Below, one piece after another: positions 1-8,530 of a stretch of DNA of 64,000 nt. Position numbers and translations under genes: made by a program. Where the stretch lies: the NCBI GenBank assembly GCA_002435325.1, contig DJMJ01000004.1:16665-80664 (forward strand), in the 5' to 3' direction. Source of the DNA: Nitrospira sp. UBA6493 (GTDB lineage: Bacteria > Nitrospirota > Nitrospiria > Nitrospirales > Nitrospiraceae). Every line of letters starts with the position of its first letter. Within the stretch, counting starts at the first letter, position 1. The notes under the pieces are model-generated. The model was not told the origin of the DNA, ran no database searches, and was given only the letters and a program-made list of their open reading frames with translations.

Positions 1-212
1 GGGCTGATGATACTGACGCGGCGATCATGAGCGGGCGGACGGGCTGAGAGGATTGGGCTGACACAGTTGAAGGAGCGACTACGGCGAGCAAACAACAAAG
101 GAGGCTAGCACCTGCCGCAATGGGCCATGACCGATCTGGCATGAACGTCCTTTTATCAAGGGGTAGCTGAAGAACCGCGCACCGTATGTATCCTGATCAG
201 GCTACATGCGCT

Positions 213-977
213 CTAGAGTGTTGTCAACGGCGGATGCTTGGGCTGGGCTACGACGACGACGGTTACATTGTCGATTCCGCCACGCGCGAGGGAATTCTCG
301 ATCAAGGCGTTGCAGGCACGAATTGGATCCCCTCCGGATTGGGCCATGACCAACGCGATATCTTGATCCTCGAGCATTTTAGTCAATCCGTCCGAGCAGA
401 GGAGGAGCAGGTCATCCGGGTGTAATGGATGTGTCGCGATGTCGGACGTTGCCGAGGCCGAGATCCCAACGGCTTTCGTGAGGACATGACGCTCAGGGTG
501 AGTTTTGGCTGTTTCCGGCGTGAGGATGCCGTGAGCCAAGTATTTCTCGATCATGGTGTGGTCGCGGGTTAGAGGAGTCAGGGTGTGGCCCCGGTAGAGG
601 TAGGTGCGGCTGTCTCCCAGATGCGCGATGTGGGCGACAGCCGTCGGCTGGGGTGTCAGTAACATCGCGACGAGCGTGGTGCCCATATGTTTGAGCGCTG
701 GATCGAGCCGGGCTCGGTCGCGTACGGCCTGGTGAGCCGCGGTCATGAGCGTGCTGAGGATGTCATGAGGCGAATCGAGTCCTGGGGCGGCAACCTGTTC
801 GATATGCGCGCGGATTGCTGCCATCGCAGCCTGTGCCGCCACTTCGCCTCCGGCATGTCCGCCCATGCCATCGGCGACAGCCCAGAATCCTAGCGGATCG
901 ATGGCCAGAAAACGGTCCTGATTCATGGCACGCACGCGGCCGATATCGGTCCGGCCGATGCCGATCCAGCCACTCAT
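213..977 (-). CDS. PP2C-type Ser/Thr protein phosphatase
   Basis: Metal-dependent protein phosphatase of the bacterial PP2C (Stp/PrpC) class, which removes phosphate from Ser/Thr residues placed by Hanks-type kinases. The 254 residues hold the family motifs in order: NQD at 19-21, DGMGGHAGGE at 36-45, MGTT at 99-102, GDSR at 122-125, CSDGLT at 195-200 and the late metal-binding DN at 237-238. There is no signal peptide or membrane segment, so it should be cytoplasmic. Its length is normal for a stand-alone catalytic domain. The start overlaps the stop of the upstream exonuclease gene (ATGA), so the two are probably translated together. A second PP2C with a kinase partner lies at 32029-32850. 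The substrate of this copy is unknown. Confidence 0.93.
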   Translation of the reverse strand: MSGWIGIGRTDIGRVRAMNQDRFLAIDPLGFWAVADGMGGHAGGEVAAQAAMAAIRAHIEQVAAPGLDSPHDILSTLMTAAHQAVRDRARLDPALKHMGTTLVAMLLTPQPTAVAHIAHLGDSRTYLYRGHTLTPLTRDHTMIEKYLAHGILTPETAKTHPERHVLTKAVGISASATSDIATHPLHPDDLLLLCSDGLTKMLEDQDIALVMAQSGGDPIRACNALIENSLARGGIDNVTVVVVAQPKHPPLTTL

Positions 978-1780
978 ATCGGTGAGCCCGGCTTGCAGGT
1001 AGCGGTTAGCGCGAGTCCGTTGGCAGCCGGCGGACCAAATCGTGTGAGCAGTTCGTCGTACAGCAAATGGGCTAAGGGGACGAGATTGGCAGTGTCGGCA
1101 GCATTGTAGTCCCGGAGCAACTCAAGGGCCGCGGCATCGCCGGCGCACCAGTTGGCCCACAAGCGAACGGCGTCCCAGCCGTCGAGTCCGTGCAGGGCCG
1201 AGTTCCGCTCAATGCCGACGTCGTGTTCGATCTGTTTCAGGCCGCCCCGGCGCCCCACGCGGCGGGCGGCAAAGCAGAGATCGAAGTGAGGCATAGAGAT
1301 CGTCAGCCGGGGGAATTTTGCCCGCAGAAAGGGGACGTCGAACGACGATCCGAAGAACGTGACGAGCAGATCGCTTTGATCCAGTTCGGCTTGCAGCCGG
1401 TCCGAGGTGAGGTTCTCGCCCCGGATCAGGCTGAGCGTCTCGCCGTTGCGATGCAGGCCGACGAGCGTCACCTCGCCTTCATGCGGCGCGGTGCCGGTGG
1501 TTTCAATATCGAGATAGAGCGTCCGAGCCGGATTGATCGGGAAGAACCGCCAGTGTTCCCGGCTGGGAAGTCGGGAGGCGAAATAGGAAAGATGGCCGGC
1601 CTCAAATTGGGCCTGGGCCAGAGCAAGCTCACCGTCGTACCAGTGTTTGCGGTGCGGAGAGAGTCCGGCAACCTGTGACTGCTTGAGAAAGTGTTCCCAG
1701 GTCAGCAGACCTTCTTGCCAGAAGCGGCGTTCGGTCGCTGGCCCGACACCTGAGAGGAGCACAAAGGTAGAAGTCAACAT
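974..1780 (-). CDS. DEDD-type exonuclease, YprB/RNase H-like
   Basis: Predicted 3'-5' exonuclease with the RNase H-like DEDD fold of the YprB group. An N-terminal segment reads like a helix-hairpin-helix (LLSGVGPATERRFW, about residues 8-21). The catalytic motifs follow: ExoI DIETTG at 91-96, ExoII around SSFDVPFL with D148, and ExoIII YNAADT at 225-230, giving a DEDDy arrangement. The protein is 268 residues with no signal peptide. It is the first gene of a two-gene minus-strand unit with the PP2C gene. Its substrate (DNA or RNA) cannot be told from sequence. The family is poorly characterised, so only the chemistry is firm. Confidence 0.82.
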   Translation of the reverse strand: MLTSTFVLLSGVGPATERRFWQEGLLTWEHFLKQSQVAGLSPHRKHWYDGELALAQAQFEAGHLSYFASRLPSREHWRFFPINPARTLYLDIETTGTAPHEGEVTLVGLHRNGETLSLIRGENLTSDRLQAELDQSDLLVTFFGSSFDVPFLRAKFPRLTISMPHFDLCFAARRVGRRGGLKQIEHDVGIERNSALHGLDGWDAVRLWANWCAGDAAALELLRDYNAADTANLVPLAHLLYDELLTRFGPPAANGLALTATCKPGSPI

Positions 1781-1920
1781 CTGCGGGCGATTCTAGCAGG
1801 ATGCGGAAACCCCGTGCCACCCCGTTGCCTTGATTTCAGAACCGGAGACCGGTTAGAGTCCGTTTTCATTCTCGGTGTCTACTGGGATCACCTTACATTC
1901 CATCGGGATCGGCGGATTTC

Positions 1921-2304
1921 ATGACAGAACCAGCCAAGCGGATTCGGATCACGGTCGGGGGCATTCAACTCGAGGCGGAACTTAAATCGTCGAAAACAGC
2001 CGGTGAAGTCTATGCCGCGTTGCCCATCGATGCCCCGATCAATACGTGGGGAGAAGAGTTCTATTTTAAGCTTCCCGGCGTGAAGGATTATCGGGAGACG
2101 GCGACAAATCAAGTCAAGGTTGGCGACGTCGCCTTCTGGGGGGCTGGGCAGGTGCTGGCTATATTCTTCGGCCGGACGCCGATGAGCATGGGGCCGGATC
2201 CTGTGCCGGCCGATCGTGTTAACGTGATCGGGAAGATCGTCGGCGACGCCTCGCAATTACGCCGGGTCATGGAAGCGCCGACCATTCGCGTGGAGCGCGT
2301 ATAG
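1921..2304 (+). CDS. cyclophilin-like fold protein
   Basis: A 127-residue protein resembling the cyclophilin-like family (Cyclophil_like, TM1367 type). Members have a small beta-barrel but lack the residues for peptidyl-prolyl isomerase activity; their function is not established. Family hallmarks visible here are an N-terminal strand (IRITVGGIQLEAEL), a central WGEEFYFKLP, and GDVAFWGAGQVLAIFFGRTP. There is no signal peptide. It starts a plus-strand run and is followed after 4 bases by the first DUF507 gene. A true cyclophilin is encoded at 10713-11222, so this one is unlikely to be the main isomerase. Confidence 0.75.
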   Translation: MTEPAKRIRITVGGIQLEAELKSSKTAGEVYAALPIDAPINTWGEEFYFKLPGVKDYRETATNQVKVGDVAFWGAGQVLAIFFGRTPMSMGPDPVPADRVNVIGKIVGDASQLRRVMEAPTIRVERV

Positions 2305-2308
2305 ACCG

Positions 2309-2590
2309 ATGCGGCTTTCGAAAGAACGAGTCCGGCATATGGCAGAGTCTCTTGCGACCCGCTTGCAGCAGGATGGGCATCTGGAGTTCGTCGGAGATCG
2401 CAAGGCTTTCGTCGAGGCTATTGATCAGGCAATTACCGGTGAGCTCTCGCTTGAAGACAAGCTGAATGGGGAAGTGCGGCAGATGCTCAAGGCCTATGAA
2501 AAACAAATCGAGCAGGGCCAGGTCGATTATCAAAAGATGTTCACAATGGTGAAGACGAAGCTGGTGCGCGAGCGGGGCATCATCCTCTAG
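2309..2590 (+). CDS. DUF507 family protein, copy 1
   Basis: A 93-residue, highly charged, mostly helical protein of the DUF507 family. It begins MRLSKERVRHMAESL and ends KTKLVRERGIIL, both typical of the family. No catalytic residues or membrane segments are visible, and the family function is unknown. A second DUF507 gene follows at 2687-2962, and the two proteins align along their length with low identity. DUF507 genes often come in tandem pairs, which suggests a two-subunit unit; that is inference. The start is 4 bases after the preceding stop, so translational coupling is likely. Confidence 0.85.
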   Translation: MRLSKERVRHMAESLATRLQQDGHLEFVGDRKAFVEAIDQAITGELSLEDKLNGEVRQMLKAYEKQIEQGQVDYQKMFTMVKTKLVRERGIIL

Positions 2591-2593
2591 GCG

Positions 2594-2684
2594 TAAGGCG
2601 CGAAAGGTCAAACGTGAAACGTCCAACGGTTGAACCCTCGGGCCACATTCTTTTACCGTTTCCGTCTCACGTGTCACGGACTTG
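2594..2684. repeat. degenerate inverted repeat between DUF507 genes
   Basis: The left arm holds CGAAAGGTCAAACGTGAAACG. The right arm holds CCGTTTCCGTCTCACGTG, whose reverse complement is again a GTGAGACGGAAACGG-type sequence. The two arms could pair imperfectly in the transcript just before the second DUF507 start at 2687. Related GTGAAACG/CGTTTCAC sequence recurs at 6360-6394 and 11225-11304. This looks like a short dispersed intergenic repeat, but copy number needs a genome-wide count. Confidence 0.5.
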
Positions 2685-2686
2685 AT

Positions 2687-2962
2687 ATGTTAAGCGAAGA
2701 TAAAGTCAGCCATCTGTCGCACATCATCTTGCAGGCGGTGAAGAAGAGCCCGCTGGTCAAGATGACGGGCGAGGACGGGCCGGTGCTGAAGGATATCAAG
2801 AAGGTACTGGCGGCGGAACTGGCGCAGGAGGAAGAGATCGACCGCAAGGTCAGAGCCAAACTGTCTTCCTATTCGCGGGGGATTGTCGAAGGCAGCTCGG
2901 AATGGGAGGTGCTGTATCGGAAAACCTTTGAAGAAGAGCTGCGGAAGCATAGCAGGGTATGA
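2687..2962 (+). CDS. DUF507 family protein, copy 2
   Basis: A second DUF507 protein, 91 residues from the ATG at 2687 (MLSEDKVSHLSHIILQAVKK). An upstream alternative start at 2630 would add residues translated from the repeat and is unlikely. The C-terminus (VLYRKTFEEELRKHSRV) matches the helical end of copy 1. The protein is charged, probably cytoplasmic and of unknown function. The stop lies just before the ATG of the TPR lipoprotein gene at 2967, so the DUF507 pair and the lipoprotein probably share a transcript. Confidence 0.83.
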   Translation: MLSEDKVSHLSHIILQAVKKSPLVKMTGEDGPVLKDIKKVLAAELAQEEEIDRKVRAKLSSYSRGIVEGSSEWEVLYRKTFEEELRKHSRV

Positions 2963-2966
2963 AGGC

Positions 2967-3422
2967 ATGATGGTGCGAGGGCGGGTGACAACCTATTTGG
3001 CGCTCCTGGGCGTGGTGCTGTTGCTGGTGACCGCGGTCGCGTGCTCAAAGAACAAGGCCAAGCCGTTGGTGCCTTTGGCCTTGGAGTCCGGCGCATCCCC
3101 ACAGGCTGTCAGCGTGAATGAACAGGGGATTCAAGCGTACCGGGCGCGCGCCTTTGAAGAGGCCAAGAGCTATTTCTCGCAGACTGTGATGGCGGCGCCG
3201 CAGTCAGGTCCGGCCCATTACAACTATGCCTTAGCGCTCAATGCCTTGGGGGAGACGGAGGCGGCGCGGAAACAGTTTCTCGCGGCGGCGGATTTTGCGC
3301 CGGGGGATAAGATCATTTGGGATTCACCGGCACTGTCGCCATATGGCAATCCCGAAACGGAAGAGAAGAAAGTCGCAGCCCCTCAGAACCCCAATCGTCG
3401 GAGCGGCATGGGCGGGCGATAG
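2967..3422 (+). CDS. TPR-containing lipoprotein
   Basis: A 151-residue exported protein. The N-terminus has a hydrophobic stretch (YLALLGVVLLLVTAVAC) with a possible lipobox Cys at 26. The mature part holds about two TPR helices (GIQAYRARAFEEAKSYFSQTV and ALNALGETEAARKQFLAAADFAPGD), a fold used for protein-protein contacts. The C-terminus is short and basic (NRRSGMGGR). The start at 2967 gives a proper signal peptide; the longer reading from 2883 would lie inside the DUF507 gene. Its partner is unknown. It could help assemble an envelope complex, but nothing nearby identifies one. Confidence 0.75.
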   Translation: MMVRGRVTTYLALLGVVLLLVTAVACSKNKAKPLVPLALESGASPQAVSVNEQGIQAYRARAFEEAKSYFSQTVMAAPQSGPAHYNYALALNALGETEAARKQFLAAADFAPGDKIIWDSPALSPYGNPETEEKKVAAPQNPNRRSGMGGR

Positions 3423-3487
3423 CCAGAGGGGTGAGTGGGTGGATTGTCGGATGCAGCCAGCGTGAGGCAGCGGAGAGGGAGCATAGC

Positions 3488-3955
3488 ATGAGTCAGGAAT
3501 TGGCCATCGGAGCGAAGGCGCCGGAATTGGCTCTGCCCGATCAAGAGGGCAATATCGTGTTCTTGAAGGATTTCAAGGGGAAGCAGGTGGTGTTGTACTT
3601 CTATCCCAAGGACGATACGCCGGGATGCACGCAGGAGTCTTGCGATTTTCGCGATTCGATGGCGCCGATCAAAAAAGCCGGGGCTGTGGTCGTGGGCGTG
3701 AGTTTCGATGGGCAGGCCTCCCATCAGAAGTTCATCAAGAAGTTCAGCTTGCCGTTTACGCTGCTTAGTGACACGGAGAAAACGGTCGCCAACGCCTATG
3801 GCGTCTATAAAGAGAAGAGCATGTACGGCAAGAAGTATTGGGGCATCGAGCGAAGCACCTTTGTGATCGATCAGAAAGGCCTGCTCAAGGCGATCTTCCG
3901 CAAGGTCAAGGTCACAGGGCATGTCGATGAAGTCCTGGCGGCGTTGAAGGCCTAA
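3488..3955 (+). CDS. bcp: thioredoxin-dependent peroxiredoxin (Bcp/PrxQ)
   Basis: A 155-residue peroxiredoxin of the Bcp/PrxQ class, which reduces hydrogen peroxide and organic hydroperoxides using thioredoxin. The peroxidatic Cys is C47 in DDTPGCT and the resolving Cys is C52 in ESCDF, the five-residue spacing typical of PrxQ. The ATG at 3488 follows a GAGGGA ribosome-binding site; a longer upstream reading has no family similarity. The protein is cytoplasmic. It lies 65 bases after the TPR lipoprotein gene, perhaps in the same transcript. Confidence 0.95.
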   Translation: MSQELAIGAKAPELALPDQEGNIVFLKDFKGKQVVLYFYPKDDTPGCTQESCDFRDSMAPIKKAGAVVVGVSFDGQASHQKFIKKFSLPFTLLSDTEKTVANAYGVYKEKSMYGKKYWGIERSTFVIDQKGLLKAIFRKVKVTGHVDEVLAALKA

Positions 3956-4006
3956 GTGCCGCACGATTCTAATTGTACGATCCCTCCTGGAGGTCATGCG
4001 GGAACT

Positions 4007-4855
4007 ATGTCTCGTTTCCGCAACGCCTGCATCCTGGCTTCCTTCACTATATTCGCTTTGGCCGCCACGCTTCCGGCTGCGGAGAAGATCGCCGTTTCAA
4101 TATTGGCTAATGACGTATTGGTCATACCCAATCATTCCGTTTCGGTTGCAGCCAGGATCATTTCGAACCATCCGACGAGTTCACAGGACTTGGGCGGTGA
4201 ACCGCTCGAATTGGTTCGTCAGGGGGTGGTCGTTGCCACCTCCACGACCAAGAGTGATGGCACGGTGTTGTTTGAGTTTATTCCCAAAGCGGGTGAGACC
4301 GTCGGACTCACGGTGAGACCCGCGGCTGGTTCACGGCTTGCGCCCGTCGAGGCCAGTCTGACGTTGGCGGCCTGGGAGCGTCGTCGTCCGATCCTTGCGG
4401 TCGAATTCGCCTCTCTGGTGGCGGCTTCGTCGGCATCAGAGATTACGCTGGCTCAAGAGGCGGTGTGGGACCCGATGCCCGATGCCGCGGAACAACTCGA
4501 TAAGGTCACCCAGTATTATTACAATATTGTGTATGTGGTGACGAATCTACTCGACCAGTCTCAAGCTTTGGTGGTGGAAGCCAGAATCCGACAATGGTTG
4601 AAAGACCATCGCTTTCCGGCTGGGTATGTGCTCGTTCTCCCAGACGGAGAGGATTCGCTAGGGACGACGCTGGATCATTTTCATGCGTCTGGATGGACGA
4701 CGATGAAGACTGGCGTTGGCCGTACCAAAGCCTTCGCGGAAGCCTTCCTTCAGCGGCGGCTTGAAGCGGTGATGGTGCCTGAGCCGGAGAAAGGCGAGGC
4801 GCCGCGCAAAGCGAAGATTGCCAAAGAGTGGAAAGAGATCAGGAAAAAGCTATAG
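4007..4855 (+). CDS. secreted hypothetical protein with Ig-like N-terminus
   Basis: I do not recognise this 282-residue protein. It has a signal peptide (ACILASFTIFALAATLPAAE, cleavage near residue 25). Next comes a beta-rich segment with LVRQGVVVATSTTKSDGTV and FIPKAGETVGLTV, resembling an Ig-like or transthyretin-like domain. The C-terminal half is alpha/beta in character: YYNIVYVVTNLL, then a helix, then GYVLVLPDG. That recalls a HAD-like or LNS2-like fold, but no nucleophile DxD motif is present. The C-terminus is Lys-rich. The ATG at 4007, about 12 bases after TGGAGG, fits the signal peptide better than the upstream GTG at 3956. Confidence 0.7.
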   Translation: MSRFRNACILASFTIFALAATLPAAEKIAVSILANDVLVIPNHSVSVAARIISNHPTSSQDLGGEPLELVRQGVVVATSTTKSDGTVLFEFIPKAGETVGLTVRPAAGSRLAPVEASLTLAAWERRRPILAVEFASLVAASSASEITLAQEAVWDPMPDAAEQLDKVTQYYYNIVYVVTNLLDQSQALVVEARIRQWLKDHRFPAGYVLVLPDGEDSLGTTLDHFHASGWTTMKTGVGRTKAFAEAFLQRRLEAVMVPEPEKGEAPRKAKIAKEWKEIRKKL

Positions 4856-4988
4856 CCGATTCGTTCCCTGGCGTATCCCAGCCGATTTCGCGGTAGAGGC
4901 TCGGATCACCCGCCTTGTCGCCTTCCTTTTGTCCTCCCCTTTCGATTAGTATGCAAGCTGTTCTTCCTACGTTATGAGGGTCTTTCCC

Positions 4989-6350
4989 ATGCGAGCCAAA
5001 ACCAGCTTTTCCTGCCAGGCTTGTGGCCATCAATCGCCGCGGTGGATTGGTCGTTGTCCGGATTGCGGCGGCTGGAACACGATGAAGGAAGAGCGGCAGG
5101 CGCCGACCGGCAAGGGGCGGCCAGCTGCCATGAAGACCGCGCAGGCGAAGGCGACGCCGATTGCGGAGATCGAAGTCGTCGGGGAAGACCGGCGGCTGAC
5201 CGGCATCGGGGAATTCGACCGGGTGCTGGGCGGGGGTGTGATTCCCGGTGCGGTCATTCTGATCGGCGGAGATCCCGGCATCGGCAAGACCACGTTGTTG
5301 CTGCAAGCCTTGCCGCGCCTGGCTTCGAAGGAGGCGCCGGTATTGTATGTGTCCGGGGAAGAATCCCCTCGCCAGATCAAGATGCGCGGTCAGCGGCTGG
5401 GAATCGAGCATCCCAATCTTTTGATCCTCGCCGAAACCTCGCTCGAACAAATGCTGAAAGCCATTCAAGAGATTCAGCCTGCGGCCGTCGTCGTCGATTC
5501 GATTCAGACGGTCTATACCGAACAGATCACCTCGGCGCCGGGCAGCATCAGCCAGGTGCAGGAAGTGGCCGGACAGTTGATGTGGTTTGCCAAGCGGGCG
5601 GGCGTGCCCGTATTCATCATCGGTCATGTGACGAAAGAAGGCGCGATTGCAGGACCGCGGCTGCTGGAGCATATCGTCGATACGGTCTTGTATTTCGAAG
5701 GCGACAAGGGGCATAGCTATCGCATCCTCAGGGCGGTGAAAAATCGTTTCGGCTCGACCAATGAAATCGGTGTGTTTGAAATGAAGGACGGCGGGCTGGA
5801 GGAAGTCAGCAATCCCTCCGAATTATTCCTGGCCGAGCGGCCGCAACGGAGCACCGGTTCGGTGGTGGTCTCGAGCCTCGAAGGGAGCCGGCCGATTCTC
5901 GTCGAACTGCAGGCACTGGTGTCCTCGACCAGCTACGCCATGCCGAAACGGATGGCAAATGGCGTGGAGTTGAATCGAGTGTCGCTGCTGCTGGCGGTGA
6001 TGGAGAAGCGTCTGGGCATGCATCTCTCAGGGCAGGACGTCTATGTGAACGTCGTCGGCGGGATGCATATCGATGAGCCGGCCATCGATCTCGGGATCGT
6101 CGCTGCAGTCACGTCGAGTTTGCGCGAGGTGCCGATCGAGCCGGGGTTGCTCGTGTTGGGCGAAGTGGGGCTCGGCGGAGAGGTGCGCGCGGTGAGCCAG
6201 GCGGAGCTGCGCATCCGCGAAGCGGCGAAGATGGGATTCAAACGGTGCCTCTTGCCGGAGCGGAATATCGCCAAGATTGAGCCGGTGGACGGCATTGAAT
6301 TGATCGGGATCAACGAAGTGGGAGAGGCGCTCGATGTTGTCCTGGCTTGA
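4989..6350 (+). CDS. radA: DNA repair protein RadA (Sms)
   Basis: RadA is a RecA-like ATPase that processes branched recombination intermediates and drives branch migration. The 453 residues show a zinc finger with Cys at 9, 12, 23 and 26; a Walker A motif GGDPGIGKT at 93-101; the RadA signature KNRFGSTNEIG in the middle; and a C-terminal Lon-protease-like domain (YVNVVGGMHIDEPAIDLG). Length and order are standard. The start at 4989 has GAGGG about 8 bases upstream and places the zinc finger correctly; the ATG at 4974 is less likely. The 3' end overlaps the next gene by 17 bases. Confidence 0.96.
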   Translation: MRAKTSFSCQACGHQSPRWIGRCPDCGGWNTMKEERQAPTGKGRPAAMKTAQAKATPIAEIEVVGEDRRLTGIGEFDRVLGGGVIPGAVILIGGDPGIGKTTLLLQALPRLASKEAPVLYVSGEESPRQIKMRGQRLGIEHPNLLILAETSLEQMLKAIQEIQPAAVVVDSIQTVYTEQITSAPGSISQVQEVAGQLMWFAKRAGVPVFIIGHVTKEGAIAGPRLLEHIVDTVLYFEGDKGHSYRILRAVKNRFGSTNEIGVFEMKDGGLEEVSNPSELFLAERPQRSTGSVVVSSLEGSRPILVELQALVSSTSYAMPKRMANGVELNRVSLLLAVMEKRLGMHLSGQDVYVNVVGGMHIDEPAIDLGIVAAVTSSLREVPIEPGLLVLGEVGLGGEVRAVSQAELRIREAAKMGFKRCLLPERNIAKIEPVDGIELIGINEVGEALDVVLA

Positions 6351-7212
6351 GAAGGGCTTCCGCGTCACGTCTCACGTGTTCCGTTTCACGGTGATCTGTG
6401 TTCTCGTTGCCGGCTGTGCGACGACTCCTGCTCATGAAGAGCCAGGGCTGAAGCAGGCAACGGCCGAAGAGTTGTCGGCGCTCTTGCGCCAGCGCGAGTC
6501 CGCGATTCAGACGATGAAGGGACTCTTCAGTGCCAAGGTGCGCGGCGGCCTCATTCCGATTAGCACCCGTGTTGAAGGCGCGGTGTATTACCGGCGTCCC
6601 AACAGCATGCGATTGCGCGGATTTACTCCTGTCGGAGGAGAGTTGTTTGAATTCGTACAGGCGGACGATCTGTATATGCTGCGGCTACCGACGATGGGGC
6701 GAGTCCTGACCGGCCGACAGTCGGAGATAAACGAGATGGGCAAGTTAGCCCGGCCGTTTCAGCTCAGCGTGTGGGCGATGGGGGGCGTGCTGGGCACGAG
6801 CGCGATAGGGAAAGACGAATCAATAAATCTGGCCGAAGACGGTGACCGGTACCGGTTGGACGTGTACAGCCCTCGTCAGGATGCCGGGTCGGGCGGGCCG
6901 AAGCTGCTGCGGCGGATGTGGTTCGATCGGCGAACCTTGTTAGTCGTGCAGGAAGACCGGCTGAATGGGAATGGCGAGGTCGATGCGTCGATTCGGTACG
7001 AGGACTTTCGGCCGATCGGCGAGACGAGGCCTCCGGTGAATGGCAAAGCCGATGCACGCCTGCTGCGTCCGTTCAAAGTATCTTTGGAGGATGGGCGTGG
7101 ACAGGGGAGCGTACAGTTAATGTTTCATGAAATCCTGCCCAATCAGGAGCTCAAGAGCGGAGATCTTGGTCAGGTGTCCTTCAGTCTTGTGTCCGATAGA
7201 CCAGTCTCATGA
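6334..7212 (+). CDS. LolA-like lipoprotein (DUF4292)
   Basis: A 292-residue outer-envelope lipoprotein with a lipobox ending at C28 (VLVAGC). The mature part is a curved beta-sheet protein of the LolA/LolB-like DUF4292 type: an N-terminal helix (LLRQRESAIQTMKGLFSAKV), then repeated strands such as VEGAVYYRRPNSMRLRGF and LRRMWFDRRTLLVVQEDR. Members are thought to handle lipoproteins or other lipids at the outer membrane. The gene starts inside the end of radA and overlaps tsaB by ATGA, so translation is coupled on both sides. Its signal peptide (FRVTSHVFRFTV) is encoded by a repeat-like sequence. Confidence 0.8.
   Translation: MLSWLEKGFRVTSHVFRFTVICVLVAGCATTPAHEEPGLKQATAEELSALLRQRESAIQTMKGLFSAKVRGGLIPISTRVEGAVYYRRPNSMRLRGFTPVGGELFEFVQADDLYMLRLPTMGRVLTGRQSEINEMGKLARPFQLSVWAMGGVLGTSAIGKDESINLAEDGDRYRLDVYSPRQDAGSGGPKLLRRMWFDRRTLLVVQEDRLNGNGEVDASIRYEDFRPIGETRPPVNGKADARLLRPFKVSLEDGRGQGSVQLMFHEILPNQELKSGDLGQVSFSLVSDRPVS
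6360..6394. repeat. repeat-like arm inside lipoprotein signal peptide
   Basis: The sequence CGCGTCACGTCTCACGTG followed by TTCCGTTTCACGG matches the right arm of the repeat at 2594-2684 (CCGTTTCCGTCTCACGTGTCACGG) in composition and word content. Here it sits in coding sequence and specifies part of the lipoprotein signal peptide. Only one arm is obvious. Confidence 0.4.
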
Positions 7213-8000
7213 AAGTGTTGGCGATCGATACAGCCACTTCCTGGCAGAGTGTGGCGCTTCTGAAAGATACGATGGTGCTGGCACGGCAGGAGCAAGAAGC
7301 GGCCGGTTCTCATGGTGCATTGCTGCTGCCTGCCATTGAGCGAGTGCTGGCCGAAGGTGGCATGACGCTCGGGCAGCTCGACGGGCTGGTCGGTTCCATC
7401 GGGCCTGGTTCCTTCACGGGGCTGAGGGTTGGCGCGGCCACGCTGCTGGGCTTGCGGGCGGCCACCGATCTTCCATTGGCGCTTGTGCCGACGCTCGAAG
7501 CCATGGCCTGGAATCTCAAAGACAATGAGTCGTCGCTGTGTCCTGTCCTCACGAGCCGCAAGGGAGAGTTGTACTGGGCGCTGTTTCGGTGGCGCAACGG
7601 TACGACGCTCGACCGGATCCTCCCTGAGCAGGTAGGGCCGCCTGAGGCATGCGCTCGGAGTCTTACTGGCGTGACTGTCATGTTTGGCGAAGGTTGGACG
7701 TCAATGGAGGCGGAGATTCGGGCCGCGCTCCCTCCGTCGGTGTCGGTGATCACGGTCTCTCCGGAACTTTCGAAACCTTCGGCAATCAGTGTCGGATTAG
7801 CGGGGATTGAACGATTGCGCCGTGGAGAGGTGGCCGGCGAGGATGTGGCGCCGTGCTATGTGCAGCGGGCCGAGGCGGAAGTGAGATTTGAACAATCGGG
7901 CGGGCTTTCGCCTGTGGCCCGTCGCGAGGCTCGTGTCGCGCTCAAGGCCACAACGCGCGCGGCTCGCCAGCGTCCATCAGCCAGGAAGTCGAATGGCTAG
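7209..8000 (+). CDS. tsaB: tRNA threonylcarbamoyladenosine synthesis protein TsaB
   Basis: TsaB is the scaffold and dimer partner of TsaD in making threonylcarbamoyl-adenosine at position 37 of ANN-decoding tRNAs. Visible hallmarks are LAIDTATSWQSVALL at the N-terminus and IGPGSFTGLRVGAATLLGL near residues 62-80, the ASKHA-fold signature. At 263 residues it is slightly long because of a basic Arg/Lys-rich tail after about residue 235. It overlaps the lipoprotein gene upstream (ATGA) and the rimI gene downstream by 8 bases. The tsaB-rimI pairing is common in bacteria. Confidence 0.94.
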   Translation: MKVLAIDTATSWQSVALLKDTMVLARQEQEAAGSHGALLLPAIERVLAEGGMTLGQLDGLVGSIGPGSFTGLRVGAATLLGLRAATDLPLALVPTLEAMAWNLKDNESSLCPVLTSRKGELYWALFRWRNGTTLDRILPEQVGPPEACARSLTGVTVMFGEGWTSMEAEIRAALPPSVSVITVSPELSKPSAISVGLAGIERLRRGEVAGEDVAPCYVQRAEAEVRFEQSGGLSPVARREARVALKATTRAARQRPSARKSNG

Positions 8001-8511
8001 CACGGTCCAGATCATCCCCGCCACGCTCGACGATTTGCCGGATTTGGTCCGGCTGGAAGAAGCTTGCTTCTCGGCCCCCTGGACGCGCAAAATGTTGACT
8101 GCCGAACTGACGGGCAATCAGTTTGCCCATTTTCTGGTCGCCCGTGATGCCGGAGGCATTATTGGCTATCTCTGTTATTGGATTGTGTTCGAAGAAGTGC
8201 GATTGATGAATCTGGCCGTCGTAGACAGCATGCGCCGCCGGGGGATTGCCGCCGGTCTTGTGGATGAGGCATTGCGAACCGGTCTCGCCCATGCCGCCAC
8301 CCGCGCGCTGCTGGAAGTCCGCGCTTCGAATCAAGCCGCCCTTGCGCTCTATCGGCGGTTCGGGTTTGTGGAGGTTTCGACGCGCCGGCAGTATTATGCC
8401 AATCCCATTGAAGATGCCGTGCTCATGGAACTGGAACCGATTGTCGCCAGGAGCGGTGCCGGGCACGACCGTGGAGCAACGATCGAAGGGGGATCTATTT
8501 CCGCTCACTAA
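7993..8511 (+). CDS. rimI: ribosomal-protein-alanine N-acetyltransferase RimI
   Basis: GNAT-fold acetyltransferase of the RimI family, which acetylates the N-terminal alanine of ribosomal protein S18 from acetyl-CoA. The acetyl-CoA-binding motif is RRRGIAAGLVDEAL, and the substrate-side RASNQAALALYRRFGF is the RimI signature. It is 172 residues, with a tail of about 20 non-conserved residues. The ATG at 7993 overlaps the tsaB stop and has AGGAAG 5-10 bases upstream. Earlier in-frame starts lie inside tsaB and were rejected. Confidence 0.93.
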   Translation: MASTVQIIPATLDDLPDLVRLEEACFSAPWTRKMLTAELTGNQFAHFLVARDAGGIIGYLCYWIVFEEVRLMNLAVVDSMRRRGIAAGLVDEALRTGLAHAATRALLEVRASNQAALALYRRFGFVEVSTRRQYYANPIEDAVLMELEPIVARSGAGHDRGATIEGGSISAH

Positions 8512-8530
8512 CTTGACCAGGAGGTGTGGC

